A stretch of 64,000 nucleotides of DNA from Dendrophyllia cribrosa. Taxonomy: Eukaryota; Cnidaria; Anthozoa; Scleractinia; Dendrophylliidae. Below the pieces are notes generated by a model. It was not told where the DNA came from, made no database searches, and was given only the letters and a program-made list of their open reading frames with translations. The translations under genes and the position numbers were made by a program. Below, piece by piece: positions 12,873 through 24,745 of this stretch. The stretch covers positions 16,751,210 to 16,815,209 of the forward strand of contig JAJLRJ010000009.1 of assembly GCA_024195265.1 (NCBI GenBank), written 5' to 3'. Position 1 is the first letter of the stretch; each line of letters begins with the position of its first letter.

Positions 12873-14270
12873 GCAAAATGCTCATATAATCTTTGAAATT
12901 ATTACCTCTATTAAAGGAACACCTCTATTAAGGGGACACTTCTTCTGATCCCGGCCGGCAAAACGCCCATATAACCTTTGTAACTATCACTTCTATTAAA
13001 GAGACACCTCTATTAAGGGGACACTTCTTCTGATCCCGGCCGGCTAAACGCTCTTATAATCTTTGTAATTATCACCTCTATTAAAGGGACACCTCTATTA
13101 AGGGTACACTTCTTCTGATTCCGGCCGGCAAAACGCTCTTATAATCTTTGTAATTATCACCTCTACATTTATTAAAGGGACACCTTCATTAATGGGACAC
13201 TTCTTCTGATCCTGGTCGGCAAAACGCTCATATAACCTTTGTAATTATCACCTCTATTAAAGGGACACCTCCATTAAGGGGACACTTCTTCTGATCCTGG
13301 TCGGCAAAACGCTCATATAATCTTTGTAATTATCACCTCTATTAAAGGAACACCTCTATTAAGGGGACACTTCTCCTGATCCCGGCCGGCAAAACGCTCA
13401 TATAATCTTTGTAATTTTCACCTCTATTAAAGGAACACCTTCATTAAGGTTACAGTGTACCTTCAGATCGAAAATTTATTGAATTTTTTTTGGCGTCAAA
13501 ATAAAGTTTACAGAATGAACTTTCATCCAAAAAAAATTATCGAAAAATAATAGTGAAAATTGACGGCGAAATGACGGTATAACTTTTGTGGGCGGAGTTT
13601 GTTTATATAGCGATATGTTTTTCTAAGCGCTGTTTTCTCAATGTTAATTTTTCGCTTGTAGGGGACACTTTAAAGAGCTACAACTCAAAGGGAATTCGTT
13701 CGATTTTCCTCAAATTTGGACAGAAGCTAGGTTAACATATAATCAACAAAAACATATCGGCGAATTTCTTATTTCCGAAAACGTTTTCGTCAAGAGCCAT
13801 TTCCGTGCGATCACTCCAATTTTTTTTCTCCCTTTTTCGAAAATATTCTGTAACTTTTCACTGCAATTGAATATAGGAAATCGCCGACACGTTTTTTAGC
13901 GCTTCGTGTCCGAAAATCCGAGAACAAATCAAATTAGCAAAATACAATAATCGCTTTGAGTTATAGCGTTTTAAAGCTGATTCGGACGTTCGAATTTAGA
14001 CGTCGTAAAAAATTCGACAATTCATTTTATTACCAAATGGTTTCCATATTTAGATAGCCAGCTCTATAAGCTTTAATTTTATATCTGGGTTTAGGTATAT
14101 TAAGTGTAATCTTAAGACGCTACAGCTGTTATACTGGAGACAGCCCCGAAGGTACACTGTAACCTTAAGGGGACACTTCGTCTGGTCCTGGCTGGCAAAA
14201 CGCTCGTATAAGCTTTGTAATTATCACCTCTATTAAAGGGACACCTCTATTAAGAGGACACTTCTCCTGG
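12873..14270. repeat. 85-bp minisatellite, about eight units, split by an insertion
   Basis: Units start at 12873, 12958, 13043, 13128, 13219, 13304 and 13389; the fourth carries a 6-bp expansion. Each unit contains CTATTAAAGGGACACC and ATTAAGGGGACACTTC. The array is interrupted inside a unit at 13448 and resumes at 14165. It ends near GTCCCCTTAATGGCGG (about 14282-14297), which looks like the end of a host transposon (reverse: CCGCCATTAAGGGGAC). The array is therefore probably internal to a larger MITE. Confidence 0.9.
13448..14164. mobile_element. 717-bp TTAA-flanked transposon inside the minisatellite
   Basis: The ends read GGTTACAGTGTACCTTC inward from both sides. They are flanked by TTAA at 13444-13447 and 14165-14168. 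Removing the element restores an ordinary minisatellite unit (ATTAAGGGGACAC), so insertion site and orientation are clear. TTAA sites point to the Kolobok or piggyBac superfamilies; the GG start favours Kolobok. No transposase is encoded. Confidence 0.8.
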
Positions 14271-15033
14271 TCCCTATGGTGTCCCCTTAATGGCGGTTCC
14301 ACCGTATGGTCGATTTATCTTTGTGAACTCACGGCAGATTAAAACATTAATGGTAGTTATCAGGGATTCTGAAACAAATGACTTTGTTCTTTGCAGTCTA
14401 TTTACGATATAAAAGACAGCTGAAAAGGGTTATTTCTCGAGCGCTCTTAGATTATATTGTGAGCCGATAGGATGAATTGTTGGAACGCTCCCAGGATCTT
14501 TCCGCAGTTGTTTCCTTTTGCTACTTTTCCTATTCCACGCGGTTACTGGTCGTTTCGCTGCATCTCGAAGTCGTCGAGTCGCTACAACACCTGTAATCTG
14601 TAACGTTTCGACGTAACCGTTTAGCGACGCGAGGATTTTTTTTTTAATTTTCTCTACCGAAAAACTGAGTTCTTGCTCTGATACCCACCTGAACTGCAGA
14701 ATAAAACATCCCTTCACTCCCTTGACACAACTCCTCAACTAAGGGCTTGAGCGGAGCATCCTCTGTCTGACATGCCTGGTTGTATTGTTGTGTTCCTTTT
14801 AAAAATGTTGTCCTGTATCAGTGTTTTGGTGATTTAGCTTGCGAGAGCGCTTTTCAAAGCAACAATTTGAGTAAAACGTTTTGCAAAACCGCTCTCGTAA
14901 ACCTCAAATCAAAGCCTCGAAACACAGAACAACGGTGAAAGTTTTATACGATTTAAATCGTTACAAAACTGCATCAGAGCTAGTGATGCTGTGGAAGACA
15001 CGAGACAAATAACAAATTGAAATTATTTTTCAG

Positions 15034-15160
15034 ATATTGAAGACCCCATGTACTTCTGAGGCATACGAAACGACATCTGCAGTCAAACTAATGTCAAAAT
15101 ATTACATTTCACAGATGAATATCTGAAAAAGACATTCAATAAATTATGGATAAGAGGCTC
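15034..15160 (+). other. Terminal exon of the secreted-peptide gene (alternative C-terminus or 3' UTR)
   Basis: A good acceptor (ATTATTTTTCAG) ends at 15033. The exon can encode NIEDPMYF and a stop (15057-15059) if joined from the donor at 12567. It is pure 3' UTR if joined from the donor after the exon-2 stop. An AATAAA at 15138-15143 fits its 3' end. The splice choice needs transcript data. Confidence 0.55.
15138..15143 (+). terminator. Polyadenylation signal AATAAA
   Basis: A canonical AATAAA lies about 80 bases after the putative last stop of the secreted-peptide gene. It is consistent with the transcript ending near 15160. Confidence 0.5.
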
Positions 15161-15341
15161 TTTTTGTTTGTTTGTTTGTTTGTTTTCTGTTATTCCCTTG
15201 TTCCCAGGGCCGTTTCCTCTTCTTTCCTCAACAAAGGAGGGCCGAAAAGAAATTACCATCATGAGAACGAGGTTGAATTTGATCCTCCCTTTTAACTTAT
15301 TGCAAAGTTAAGAGAATTCAACGCGGATTGGTTTGGTAGAA

Positions 15342-15687
15342 TAGGGAGCTTAAGCAACCACGACGCCGACGGCAGCGAGAACGGCACAAAACAATAGGTT
15401 TACGTGCGTTTTACATTTTGGTACATTTCTTTGGCGTTACCTGCAAAACAACAACGTCAAATGATCAAATTGTAGGTTTTGTGGAGAACGTGAACACGCG
15501 ACGGTTAATTTTCCTTTCTCCATTTGAACTGGAAAGCCATCCCTTCAAATTCAGCTCCTGGACAATCCAGTCACACGAGACAAACTAAACTAATTGAAGC
15601 AACTGCAAAGTAGTTTGAAATAACGCGAATCCTTTTTTCAAGTGACGTTTTCCGTGGCGTCGCCGTCGTCGTTGCTTAAGCTCCCTA
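15342..15687. mobile_element. MITE with TAGGGAGCTTAAGCAAC ends
   Basis: Inverted ends TAGGGAGCTTAAGCAACCAC and TTAGGGAGCTTAAGCAACGA (reverse) bound 346 bp. The outermost TA may be the target duplication. An internal block (about 15437-15510) is shared with 35517-35583. The family is very abundant in corals as far as I recall; no protein is encoded. Confidence 0.8.
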
Positions 15688-15855
15688 ATATCTATTAGGA
15701 ACGCCTTACATGTAATAGCCTCAAATGGGATGTAAACCTAATCTATGGAGTTGCCTTTGGTGAAAGTGTCACCTGGAGCTTTCTCGTACTACAAAGTTAA
15801 CCAATGAAAACGCTTTTCTCGCGCTCTAATTGACTACTCAAACTCGGGATAGTTA

Positions 15856-15962
15856 ACAACTATTCACCTCAGTGTAGGTGGGTAGTGGTGGATAGTTACC
15901 GAGCCGCGAAGCGGCGAAGTAAATATCCACCACTACCCACCTACACTGAGGTGAATAGTTGT
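15856..15962. repeat. 44-bp-arm hairpin element
   Basis: 15856-15899 pairs with 15919-15962 with few mismatches (ACAACTATTCACCTC ... GAGGTGAATAGTTGT). The loop contains CCGCGAAGCGG, itself a small hairpin. It is a foldback MITE of a type I associate with cnidarian genomes. Confidence 0.85.
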
Positions 15963-17604
15963 TTTAGTATATAACAGTGAGATAATATAACGAAAATGAT
16001 GCTTTTTAACTCATTTATTCCTGTCAACGATTACAATTATCGCGCGCAAATTGCTGTGAGGTGAATATTCCGAGTTTCAGTAGCCAATCAGAGCGCGCCA
16101 ACAATGCTATCCACTGTTTCAGTATATACTAATATTTGTTATTCATCATCACTTCGAGGAATAATGAAAACACAAACTGAAACAGTTTTTATTAAACCAT
16201 TTTGAATTGTAGTTAGTATTTTTCAGTAATCTTAGTTCTAGTTTTAAATCTTAGTTAGTCTTAGTTTTTAGCCGTATTTAGTTTTTGATGTATTTTTGAC
16301 CTTCATTTAGAGGACCCTCCTGAAAACCACCATTGGGTGATTGGAGGCCTCCTCTTAAAATATTATTTTTGATCTAAAAGCAAGAAATTAAACAACAAGG
16401 TTTGAAACGTAGAGCGGGAAGTTTTGAATAAAAACAACGTAAGTTCTTTGGCAGAAATAACAATATTGCCATCACATGAGAAAAAAGCCTAACAAAATGG
16501 TGGTTTAGTGGATACACGTTCATATTTTTGCTGTGATAATATCGATTCGGGCAGTGATCATAAAATAGATGGAATAACAGTCCAATTTTACTTCTGCGTC
16601 CTGTGCGTATTTTCATACGGTATAAGTGGCGGCCATTTGGTGATCAAGTTGCCTCAGACCTAGAAAATGTGACAATCTTCTCTCTAGGAGAAAATATATT
16701 CACACTTCTAAATAATATTTGTATAAAAAAAACTCCAAAAATTCACGAACAAAAATTATTCCAGAAAGGTTTCGTGTGAGAAGGAATCACCCCTCTACCC
16801 CACATACAACTCGCCAAATTGTGACTGAGTGGAGCCTGGGGCTAGGAGGAAAACAAGATGGCGGGAAGTACTCCTTGTTCAATGGTAGTATTGGGCAGCA
16901 GGAACGCGGCTTTAACGTCCAACATCGCTTTAGCGTATTTGTCAACGTCTGTCTCATTTACGGTTCTATGAAAATAAGGTGCTTTTCTCCTAACCGTGAA
17001 GCTCTTTTGTTGGTATGACAGTGGCATGGCGGAACCAAAGTTTGGCTTTGCGCCATGTTTTGGTAGATGAGCATCAATATAAGCTCGAGTTAAAGCTTGT
17101 ACATTTTCACAAAATGTTACTTATCTTAGCTTAGAACTCGGCCCTTTCTCGATATATCAACAACAATGGCTTAGTAGTCTATGAATATTCCATAAAACGA
17201 TTCAACACAAAAGAAAAAAATAACGTAACAATGGATAAAAAGAACGAGGTATTGTTGTATTTAATTTCGTTGTTGATATATCGAGAAGTTACCTAGAACT
17301 CAGTCATTTCAAATAACCTCATTATTATTAATTATTATTATAATTTGCTATTAAATATTCAAGTTAACCCTTGTTCGGATGGAACGACGCGACACCATTT
17401 TGATTCGACTCAACTCCCTCAATTCTTATTTCATGTAAGATACAATGGACTTTAGAGCGCACGTGTAAATACTTTATATACGTAACATCACTTAATTTCC
17501 TTAAAAGAAAAAATAATTGGCAAAACGCAGGCACAATTTTACATGCATAACTTGTTCTGAAAACATATGCTCTGTATAAAAATACTAAATCTGTTTTGTT
17601 TTTT
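15963..17604. other. Gene-free stretch with one dispersed repeat copy
   Basis: Contains the second copy of the CAAGATGGCGGGAAGT repeat (16805-16872, continuing to about 17040). An imperfect inverted pair around CTCGATATATCAACAA (17153) and TTGTTGATATATCGAG (17270) suggests another MITE of about 135 bp. No credible exon is seen. Confidence 0.45.
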
Positions 17605-17607
17605 TAA

Positions 17608-17860
17608 GGGACGGACCATTATTTTTTTGACGGGGGGGGGGGGGGGGGGTTGGAAAATTTTAAAATAATTTGTTTGCAGAGGCTATAAACACTGAAATAA
17701 ATTGTACGCAAGCAAAAAATAAGAAAAAATTGTTTGCTGAAAGTATGGCAGTTGGACGGAGACACAAAAAAATTGTTTGCAGCAGGTGCCGCATATAAAA
17801 ACAATTGTTTGCATGTGAAAATTTCCCCCCCCCACCGGTCAAAAAATAATGGTCCGTCCC
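17608..17860. mobile_element. 253-bp Harbinger-like MITE, GGGACGGACC ends
   Basis: Ends GGGACGGACCATTATT pair in inverted orientation, each followed by TTTTTGACGGG or its complement with a G or C tract. The flanks are TAA at 17605-17607 and 17861-17863. A 3-bp TWA duplication is the hallmark of PIF/Harbinger. The interior repeats the word TTGTTTGC five times. A second, interrupted copy lies at 61178-61611. Confidence 0.8.
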
Positions 17861-17948
17861 TAAGTCCATCGAACAAAAATACAATTATAGTGTTCAAAGT
17901 CTATGCAATAATTTTTTTTAACGTTAGGTAACATCTCAGTCTCTTAAA

Positions 17949-18171
17949 GGGGCAGTATCACGAGGTTCCACGCGCGGCACTGTTCACTATTCTTGCACCG
18001 GAATTTTGGACATATCACTGTTAAAAGTGATTTTTTCTTTCTTTCGGCTATCAAAACGGATTTTTTGATTCAACAAATACCTCCACTTCTCGACGGCCTT
18101 TTTGAATTTGTGGAATCACACTTGAAAACTGGGCCGACGTTTTCAAGTTTCGACCTTGTGATACTGCCCCT
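17949..18171. mobile_element. 223-bp TTAA MITE, AGGGGCAGTATCAC ends
   Basis: Inverted ends AGGGGCAGTATCACGAGG and AGGGGCAGTATCACAAGG (reverse) are flanked by TTAA at 17945-17948 and 18172-18175. No protein is encoded. It is similar in site choice to the elements at 13448 and 35845. Confidence 0.8.
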
Positions 18172-18775
18172 TTAATCTTGGCGGCAGACGAATACCCCTG
18201 GTTCTTGTTTGAATTGCAAATACATATAGCTAGACTAATTAACAATTCATTATTTATTATTCATTTTTTTTTCGCACCTTCACCACGAGGAAAGCGAAGG
18301 AGGCTGAAGGAGTTGTATTCATGTTGACAGATAATTACAGATTGCAAACGGAACTTAAATAACTTTAATGTTGTTTGAGATGAGTAACAAAGTCATCTGC
18401 CCCAGCATGCAGACCACAGCATTTTCTGAAGCAAAGATGTATTTTGTCAACACGAGGATAAATGACAATCAGACTTTGAAACGTCTTCTTCAAACTACGT
18501 ACTTTAGGTAAGAAAAATATTATATTGTTATACAGTTTTCTTGCAGCATGAGGGTTGTTTTCAAGCAATGGCTAAAACGATCGGTTGGTTCAATTTACAC
18601 TCGACGCTATTACTGATATAACCGCTGTATATGGTTTGAGACGATACACACAGACGGACGCAGACGTACACGGCAATTTTATTATGGTCAATTCACCGGA
18701 CGCTATAAGTGTATAAGATGATGCTACTTAGTCTACAACTTAACATGTCAGCCATATTTAACAATTCCGTCTCAA

Positions 18776-19237
18776 ATAATCGGGTGTGTAGAAAATAACC
18801 GTTGTATACAGTCTTTTGATTAAACGTTGTCATTGATCGGTCTCATCCCCTACGCGACCAGACCGAAAAGGATTATGGAGAGAAATCAATATCCCTTCAA
18901 CAACTGCACATTATCAAAATACGGAACGTCCTTAACGGAATATGTATCGAAGCGACTCTTGTTGTCTTTGCGTAACACGCGAAGACAAACGTGAGTTTTG
19001 TTCTCTATTGTAAACACGATAAAGAATAATTAATCATGCATTTTAATTCACCCATACTCCCTTTCGGTCTGGTCGCGTAGGGGTAAGACCGATCAATGAC
19101 AATGTTTAATCAAAGGGCTGTATGGTTATACACACAATCAAATCAATTTCAATCAATCAACTTGAAATTTTGATTGATTAAAAAATTGATCGATTGATTG
19201 ATTGAAATAATCGGGTGTGTAGAAAATAACCGTTGTG
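18776..19237 (+). repeat. Direct duplication AATCGGGTGTGTAGAAAATA flanking an inverted element
   Basis: A block of about 30 bp at 18776-18806 is repeated at 19207-19237. GTATGGTT..ACACACA blocks recur before each copy and after the second. Between them lie the inverted element at 18813-19115 and a (CAAT/ATTG) simple-repeat palindrome (19139-19208). Replication slippage or a tandem duplication with later insertion would explain it. Confidence 0.65.
18813..19115. mobile_element. 303-bp inverted-repeat MITE, CTTTTGATTAAACG ends
   Basis: The outer arms of about 55 bp pair (GTCATTGATCGGTCT ... AGACCGATCAATGAC, plus CTACGCGACCAGACCGAAA). The interior has no ORF. No target duplication is certain. 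Confidence 0.75.
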
Positions 19238-19259
19238 TATGGTTATACACACAGACTGA

Positions 19260-20585
19260 TGCGATATATTACAGCAATTTTATCAGTCTGGTACCAGTGT
19301 CGAATGTGTTGCTATTGTAAAGTATGGGAAAATAAATCGCAGCTTTCTATTTACTTTTCTTCTTAAGCAATATTCTTTGAATTATGGAACAGCAGGGGGG
19401 AGGGGGTGTGTTAATTTATTCATAACTTGGTTATTTCAATGCCAGAACCAAACATTTCCTTGTCTTATGTGGTTCTAACTTTTCAGACATTTCCGGTCTT
19501 ACAATTTTGCAAGATACGAGGTGGGCGGGGGTAGGTTTGGGGGGATCCCTCGGATCCACCAATGGTTCTTGTATGGCACGGACGAGAAAGGAGAGGGAAT
19601 CGCCAGTTAGTTTGGTATCCACTAGCGACATAACGATTTTAATCATAAGCGCTGTCATTTATGTCGCTTAAGGCTTAGTCTCAGTGGGAGCGACCTGAAA
19701 AGCATACTCGTAAGAGCGCTTATAATCGACATAATCATAATAGGGATAATTTATTTCTCTCCAGGTAAATGTCAAACAGACGCGGATGGAAGAATGTGGC
19801 AGACACCATCAACCTCATCATAAATTGTTTCTGGAGGTGAGATTTGGAAAATCATTTCATGATTAGATGTAGATCTTATGGGTTCGTGTCTAAAAGATTA
19901 GTTTCATACGACTCATACGACTCTCGGGGATAATCGAGCGAACAAAATACGCGAGAGCGCGAACAAATCGCCTGTTTTTCAGGAGACATGACTCACCCGC
20001 GTGTCTCACTCGCGGGACCTTCCTTGCGGAAAGAAGACAGACGACAACTCTCTGCCTTGAATGGTTTCCAACGAGCAGGCGCGATTCGCTCGGGGGTGTT
20101 TCGCCCTCGCGACTATTCCTCAGGAAGAAATAAGAGGGAGAATAATCGTAGTCTGGACAAATTAAACGGGTAAAAATGACTATATCCTTTGTCCCAGTAA
20201 ATGTCAGTGTTATGAGATCAAGACAAATCTTCCTCAAAAGAAATTTGGACCAGGGAGAGTGGAGGCTTCAGTCCCGTTTAACTTCCGGCATACGAATCTT
20301 TAGTTAGATGGACACATTACCCAGCGATTACCTATACTTACATTATAGTTTTCCTTTTTAGGTTAAACACGGAAATGAGAAACCATAGCAGAGTTCCATC
20401 AACTTCGACATGATAATGTTTAAAGAGGTGAGTTGATTGATAAGCTTTAATAGATATCTTCCGTAACTTCTGTAGTGGGGGATTAAAAAAGAAAGAATGA
20501 AAACTGAGTCGATATAAAGGTAAATTAGCTACCAGAAGGAGATTCAAAAGGTGACATTTCTAGCGCCAGCCGTTCATCATTTTGT
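19260..20585. other. Gene-free stretch
   Basis: No RNA gene or supported exon is seen. A GC-richer patch at 19920-20160 with CGCGAGAGCGCG and CTCACTCGCGGG suggests a degraded MITE. The minus-strand open frame at 19890-20237 has no recognisable domain. Confidence 0.4.
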
Positions 20586-20590
20586 GATTC

Positions 20591-20624
20591 GCTCTGACGA
20601 CGGACTTGCGCTTGAAACGTCAGC
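20591..20624 (+). ncRNA. Minimal hammerhead ribozyme-like motif
   Basis: CTGACGA (20594-20600), a 13-base stem-II segment, GAAA (20614-20617) and cleavage triplet GTC (20619-20621) are present. Stem I is short (GCT with AGC). Downstream TTTTTACGGTGGCC resembles a Penelope 3' region I recognise from coral DNA. Stem II is poorly paired here, so this copy may be decayed. Confidence 0.5.
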
Positions 20625-22150
20625 TGTTGAATCTTTTTACGGTGGCCAACTTACCTTATTTAAAAACTCAGTTGATGAAAATTAAAATTCGTGTCTACCT
20701 TTTTGATATCCAAAAAGTGATGGCATTTATTGATGTAATTTGGTTTTATTACTATGCAGGATACAAGGAAACTATGAATGCCAGAATGAAAAAAGGAAGA
20801 AAGTTAGACAACCAACCCAAACAAAGAAAGAGGTAGAGAAACTAGTTTTACTTTAAGTGCATCTCAAAGAATACCTTTCTTCAATTTTTTTTATCGCTGC
20901 CAAATTCGAACATAATTTTCTTAGTTCAGTCGAGATACAGTGCAACACAGATATAAAAAACTTCGCTGCGTGGTTTAACAAACAAATTCCAGACCAAATG
21001 ATAAATGACAACACAAAGAGAATGAAACTTTGAAATCGAATAACTGCATTTTCATCCATATATTTTAAGTTAAGAGAAAAAAAATATAAATTTCCAGGGA
21101 ACAGTTAGGTAATTTCAACTTTAATGATTAATGTTAAAGTAGAATCACAAATTCTCAATGTTATAACATTCGACCGCTTTAAAATGTCGGCCCTTAGTAT
21201 GTCGTCAGCAAGGACGTTAAAATCGATGCAAATTGGCAAAAAGTTGTTTAACGGTTTTCATCAAGAGAAAGTAGGAGTAGATAAGACTTCTTTTTCCAAG
21301 TGGAGCTATCAGGCCATTTACTGCTCTCAAGCATACCTGTAGCTGTAAATAAACGTCCAAAGAATACGTCATGCTTGAGAATTGTCTAGAATAAACCAAA
21401 CAAATATTAAGGTGGTATTATACTCAAAATTTGATGTTTAGCTTGCAACGTTGGTTTTTTTGAAAATGGCAAAATTTTAATCTTAAAGCACTTGAGAATA
21501 CCATTTTGAAAGAATTTCTGTAAATTTGCAGCACTAAACAAGTGAACTATAAGATAAGTGAATAGTGGTATAAAATTTCCCCATGGCAACGGCCCTAACA
21601 ACCATCGTTTATATTAGTTTAATGCTCATAAAACGTTCTAAATGAATGCATGCAATCACCCCGTGGCCTATAATTTATCTAGAATCGATTCTATTTTTCT
21701 CAAATGGTAGATTTTGACCAAACACTTTGCAGCTGAAACCTTCTCTTTGATAGAATATTTAATCTATGTTGATCAATTTTGCTATAGGCTTTTATGAATA
21801 GTTCTTCTATGATATGAATCTAACAGTACAATAGTTTTCCAAATTTAGTACATAAGTTTTGGAAAAAATGCCGATGGGTGTGGCCAGAAATTGTTGTGTT
21901 TCTTTTTTGCACCCTGTTAAATGAAGGAAAATTAATGTGGTTGTGATTTTTTAGGTTCATATCACAGATCTGTGTGTACTAAACAAGCTCCAAAAGTTTT
22001 AGAATCAAATGTTGTTTTAACAACAACAAACAACAAAAAGTCTTTATTTTCAAAAACACAGTTACATTTTAGCTGCCCGCGTTTAGCAAAGGCTATTCTA
22101 GGCGGGCAGATTAAAGAAAAGTACATGAAGAAAGTTATAACTTTTTACAA
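20625..22150. other. Gene-free stretch
   Basis: No transposon ends, RNA genes or credible exons recognised. The open frames at 20606-20836 and 21124-21342 lack domains and splice context. Confidence 0.45.
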
Positions 22151-22960
22151 TTAGAGAGATTAGAGAGATTAGAGTGATTAGAATTGAGAGAAAATGAATA
22201 AATAGTTAAATAAATAAAATAATTGTTGTTGAATTTAACTAGAAATCAATTTTTTATTATCAATTAGGCGTTTCAATATAGTCATTTTCGTTTTGTAAAA
22301 TATCAAGTAGCAAATTGTGTAGTGTTTTTTAAAAAAAATTTTCCTAGGGAGATCTCTAATATAGTGAGGTATCTCATTCCAAAGTTTAACGCCAAATCGA
22401 GAGAGTGAATTTTTGAGTTTATCCATCCTGGAGCTTTTCACATAAAATTTACCAGAGGTCGATGACCGCGTATTGTATGAATGAACACTGGAAGTTTTTT
22501 TGAAATAGGTTTAAGATATTTTGTGGTGAAATGTTGTTATTTATGTCATGCATTATACTAGCTATAGACTTGTAATACATGAACGATACAGGTAAGATGT
22601 CAGTGTCAATAAATAGCGGGATCGCATGCTCACGAGTATCCACAAAATATATCATGCGTAGAACTTTCTTTTGGAGGATTAAAATTTTATTTAGATGAGT
22701 CTTGCATGCCTGACCCCAGACAGCAAGACCATAGCTTATAAAAGGTTGAATTAATGTTCGATAAATATGAAGTAAAACAAAACGAGGTAAGAAATGTCGT
22801 AACTTGGAGATAAGTCCTACAGTTTTACTGATTTTTGTCGTGATAGCGTCAATTTGGTATTTCCAGGAAAGATTATTGTCAACCAATACACCAAGATATT
22901 TAATATAGTTTTTAGATTCAATATAGTTTAATATAGTTTTTAGATTCAAGAGCAACAGTG
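22151..22960 (-). mobile_element. 5'-truncated LINE 3' end with (TCTCTAA) tail
   Basis: The minus-strand unit runs from the RT C-terminal domain (22955) to a microsatellite tail of TCTCTAA-type repeats at 22190-22151. Simple-repeat tails rather than poly(A) are usual for CR1/L2-like and related LINEs. The 5' junction lies within a small local duplication at 22905-22945 (AATATAGTTTTTAGATTCAA twice). Confidence 0.65.
22235..22955 (-). pseudogene. Non-LTR retrotransposon reverse transcriptase, C-terminal part
   Basis: Two frames on the minus strand cover the protein end. The first (22955-22449, 168 codons) has NYIKYLGVLVDNNLSW, then KLRHFLPRFVLLHIYRTL, PFISYGLAVWG and QKKVLRMI, matching the RT thumb and connection of jockey/CR1-like LINEs. 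The second (22441-22235) has RFGVKLWNEIP..IRDLP, the usual C-terminal end. A stop and frame change separate them, and the catalytic palm (YADD region) is missing. It is a dead 5'-truncated copy. Confidence 0.75.
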
Positions 22961-24742
22961 AAGGTTATAAAACAGAGGGCTTGGGGCGTGGCACGGTTGC
23001 CATGGAGACCATATATGTGATAACACATGTCAAACAATTTCTCTTGATGAGTGTAACCACTTAGTATTAAAATAAATTTGCTCAACCTTAATGCAAACTT
23101 TTGCATGTTTTAGGATACCATTACAACCATCGAGTAGACACATGTACGCGTTGCGGACCTATTTTTCTTATTGATGTAATACTGTTTTTGCCCTAACAAT
23201 ACCAGACGTAAAAAGTCAATAAGAAATTCATTTATGGACCAATTTATTCGTGAAAATCGTACTCCGTGTTAAGTTTCCAGCCAAAGTTATATTTTAAAGT
23301 CATTTTGTCCATTTAACGTGTCAATGTTTAGTGAAGACTGGATTTTAATGTTTTAAAACAGCTCAGTAAAAGCCGTTAGGGCGTGCAATTCAACTGATGG
23401 TTTGTCATCAGTTTTCAGTAAAGGTTATTAAGTTACAAAACGATTTCTCAGAGTAAATTGACTAGAAGGGTTTCTTTTTCTGTTTTCAATAAGGGTTATC
23501 TCAGTAAATATCATGGGCCATTTTGCGTCTTTGGAAAAATGTCTCAGCCATTTTATCCGATTAATGTCGTATTAGGGATTACAACTTACAGTAATCAAAA
23601 CAATTTTTTGGTAAAAATGTAAGGACACGTTTTCGGTGTTCAGTATCAATTGTTATATATATTATACACATAATTTTTGTCGTCCTTTTCTATTAACTTT
23701 TGCGTCCTTAGGGTTTTCATCAGATTTAACAAGCGACAAATAGAGAGAATCACTGTTACGGCGTATTCATTTAGTTCCTCTGATATTAGTAACTTACTTG
23801 CTTCAGTTTCCAGTTGTACGAAGAGATGTTGCTTTGAAACAGTAAATTGCTTAGACAGAGCTTGAACTGAAAATCAAATAGCAGGTAAATTGTCTGGCCT
23901 TTCAGAATGATGTTACTGAGTTACAATTTCTCATTGTTTGGCCATTTGAATGCAGTAAGATATAACACATCAACAAGGACATTGAAAGCAAGAGTAAAAG
24001 GTTTGGAAAATTTCCCACTTTGTTAAACTATAAGGCACACGTGTACAAACTATTTCTGAACAGGGAAGTCATTCGTTAGTAGTTTTACCATTTGTTTCTA
24101 ATTTGAATTTTGGCTTTTTTCTTGCTTTGAATATTTGACGGTGAAAATGGAACGTCATTTTTTTCTGTTTTTAATTAAAGTTCAGTTGTTTGTCTTTGTC
24201 CACTAACAAGGTTTTTAAGGCCGCATTTACACAATATCGCAAAGAAATGAAGGTTAATTTCTGTTGTGAGTTCAATTTTGGCCAATTACGATTGCAAGTA
24301 AATTGTAGGTATATTTTTTTTCATGCAGCACAAGTGTCACAAAATTTGCTTCCACTGATGTAGTTTTGATAGCTAGAATAAACTAGAATAGTGTGGCAAA
24401 TTGAAACCTGTACAGTACGGAAGTAAAACATCGTTAAAACCTGAAACATTTAGTGAAGGATTGTATCACTGGTATCCACATATCATCAGTGTTTGAAACA
24501 GTTTTGTAGGATGTATAGTTTAGATTTTTTAATTTTTATGACGTCATGTACAAACCAAGAATATGCTTGACACAGAACAACAACACGATAGACTTGACCA
24601 AAGAACACCACAACAGACTTGGTATTTCGAACATCACCTGCACATGCAACAAGCTTGACAGTGTAAAAACTTTCAGGTTAAAACAGGCATTTTCCACATT
24701 CAAGGCATTCAAAGTAAAGTTTAAGGTTGAGACAGTGATTTG
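22961..24742. other. AT-rich gene-free stretch
   Basis: No RNA gene, transposon end or supported exon. Loosely similar phrases (GGCCATTTTG.., CAACAAGG.TTTTTAAG) recur at irregular spacing here and at 26.3-30.7 kb, hinting at an ancient diverged repeat. Confidence 0.4.
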
Positions 24743-24745
24743 TTA

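Noticed and set aside
12873..14270. Regularly spaced repeats considered as a CRISPR array
   Set aside because: Units are contiguous 85-bp tandem copies without unique spacers, in eukaryotic DNA.
14430..14738. 102-codon minus-strand ORF in the last intron of the secreted-peptide gene
   Set aside because: No domain, no splice context, and composition typical of random DNA.
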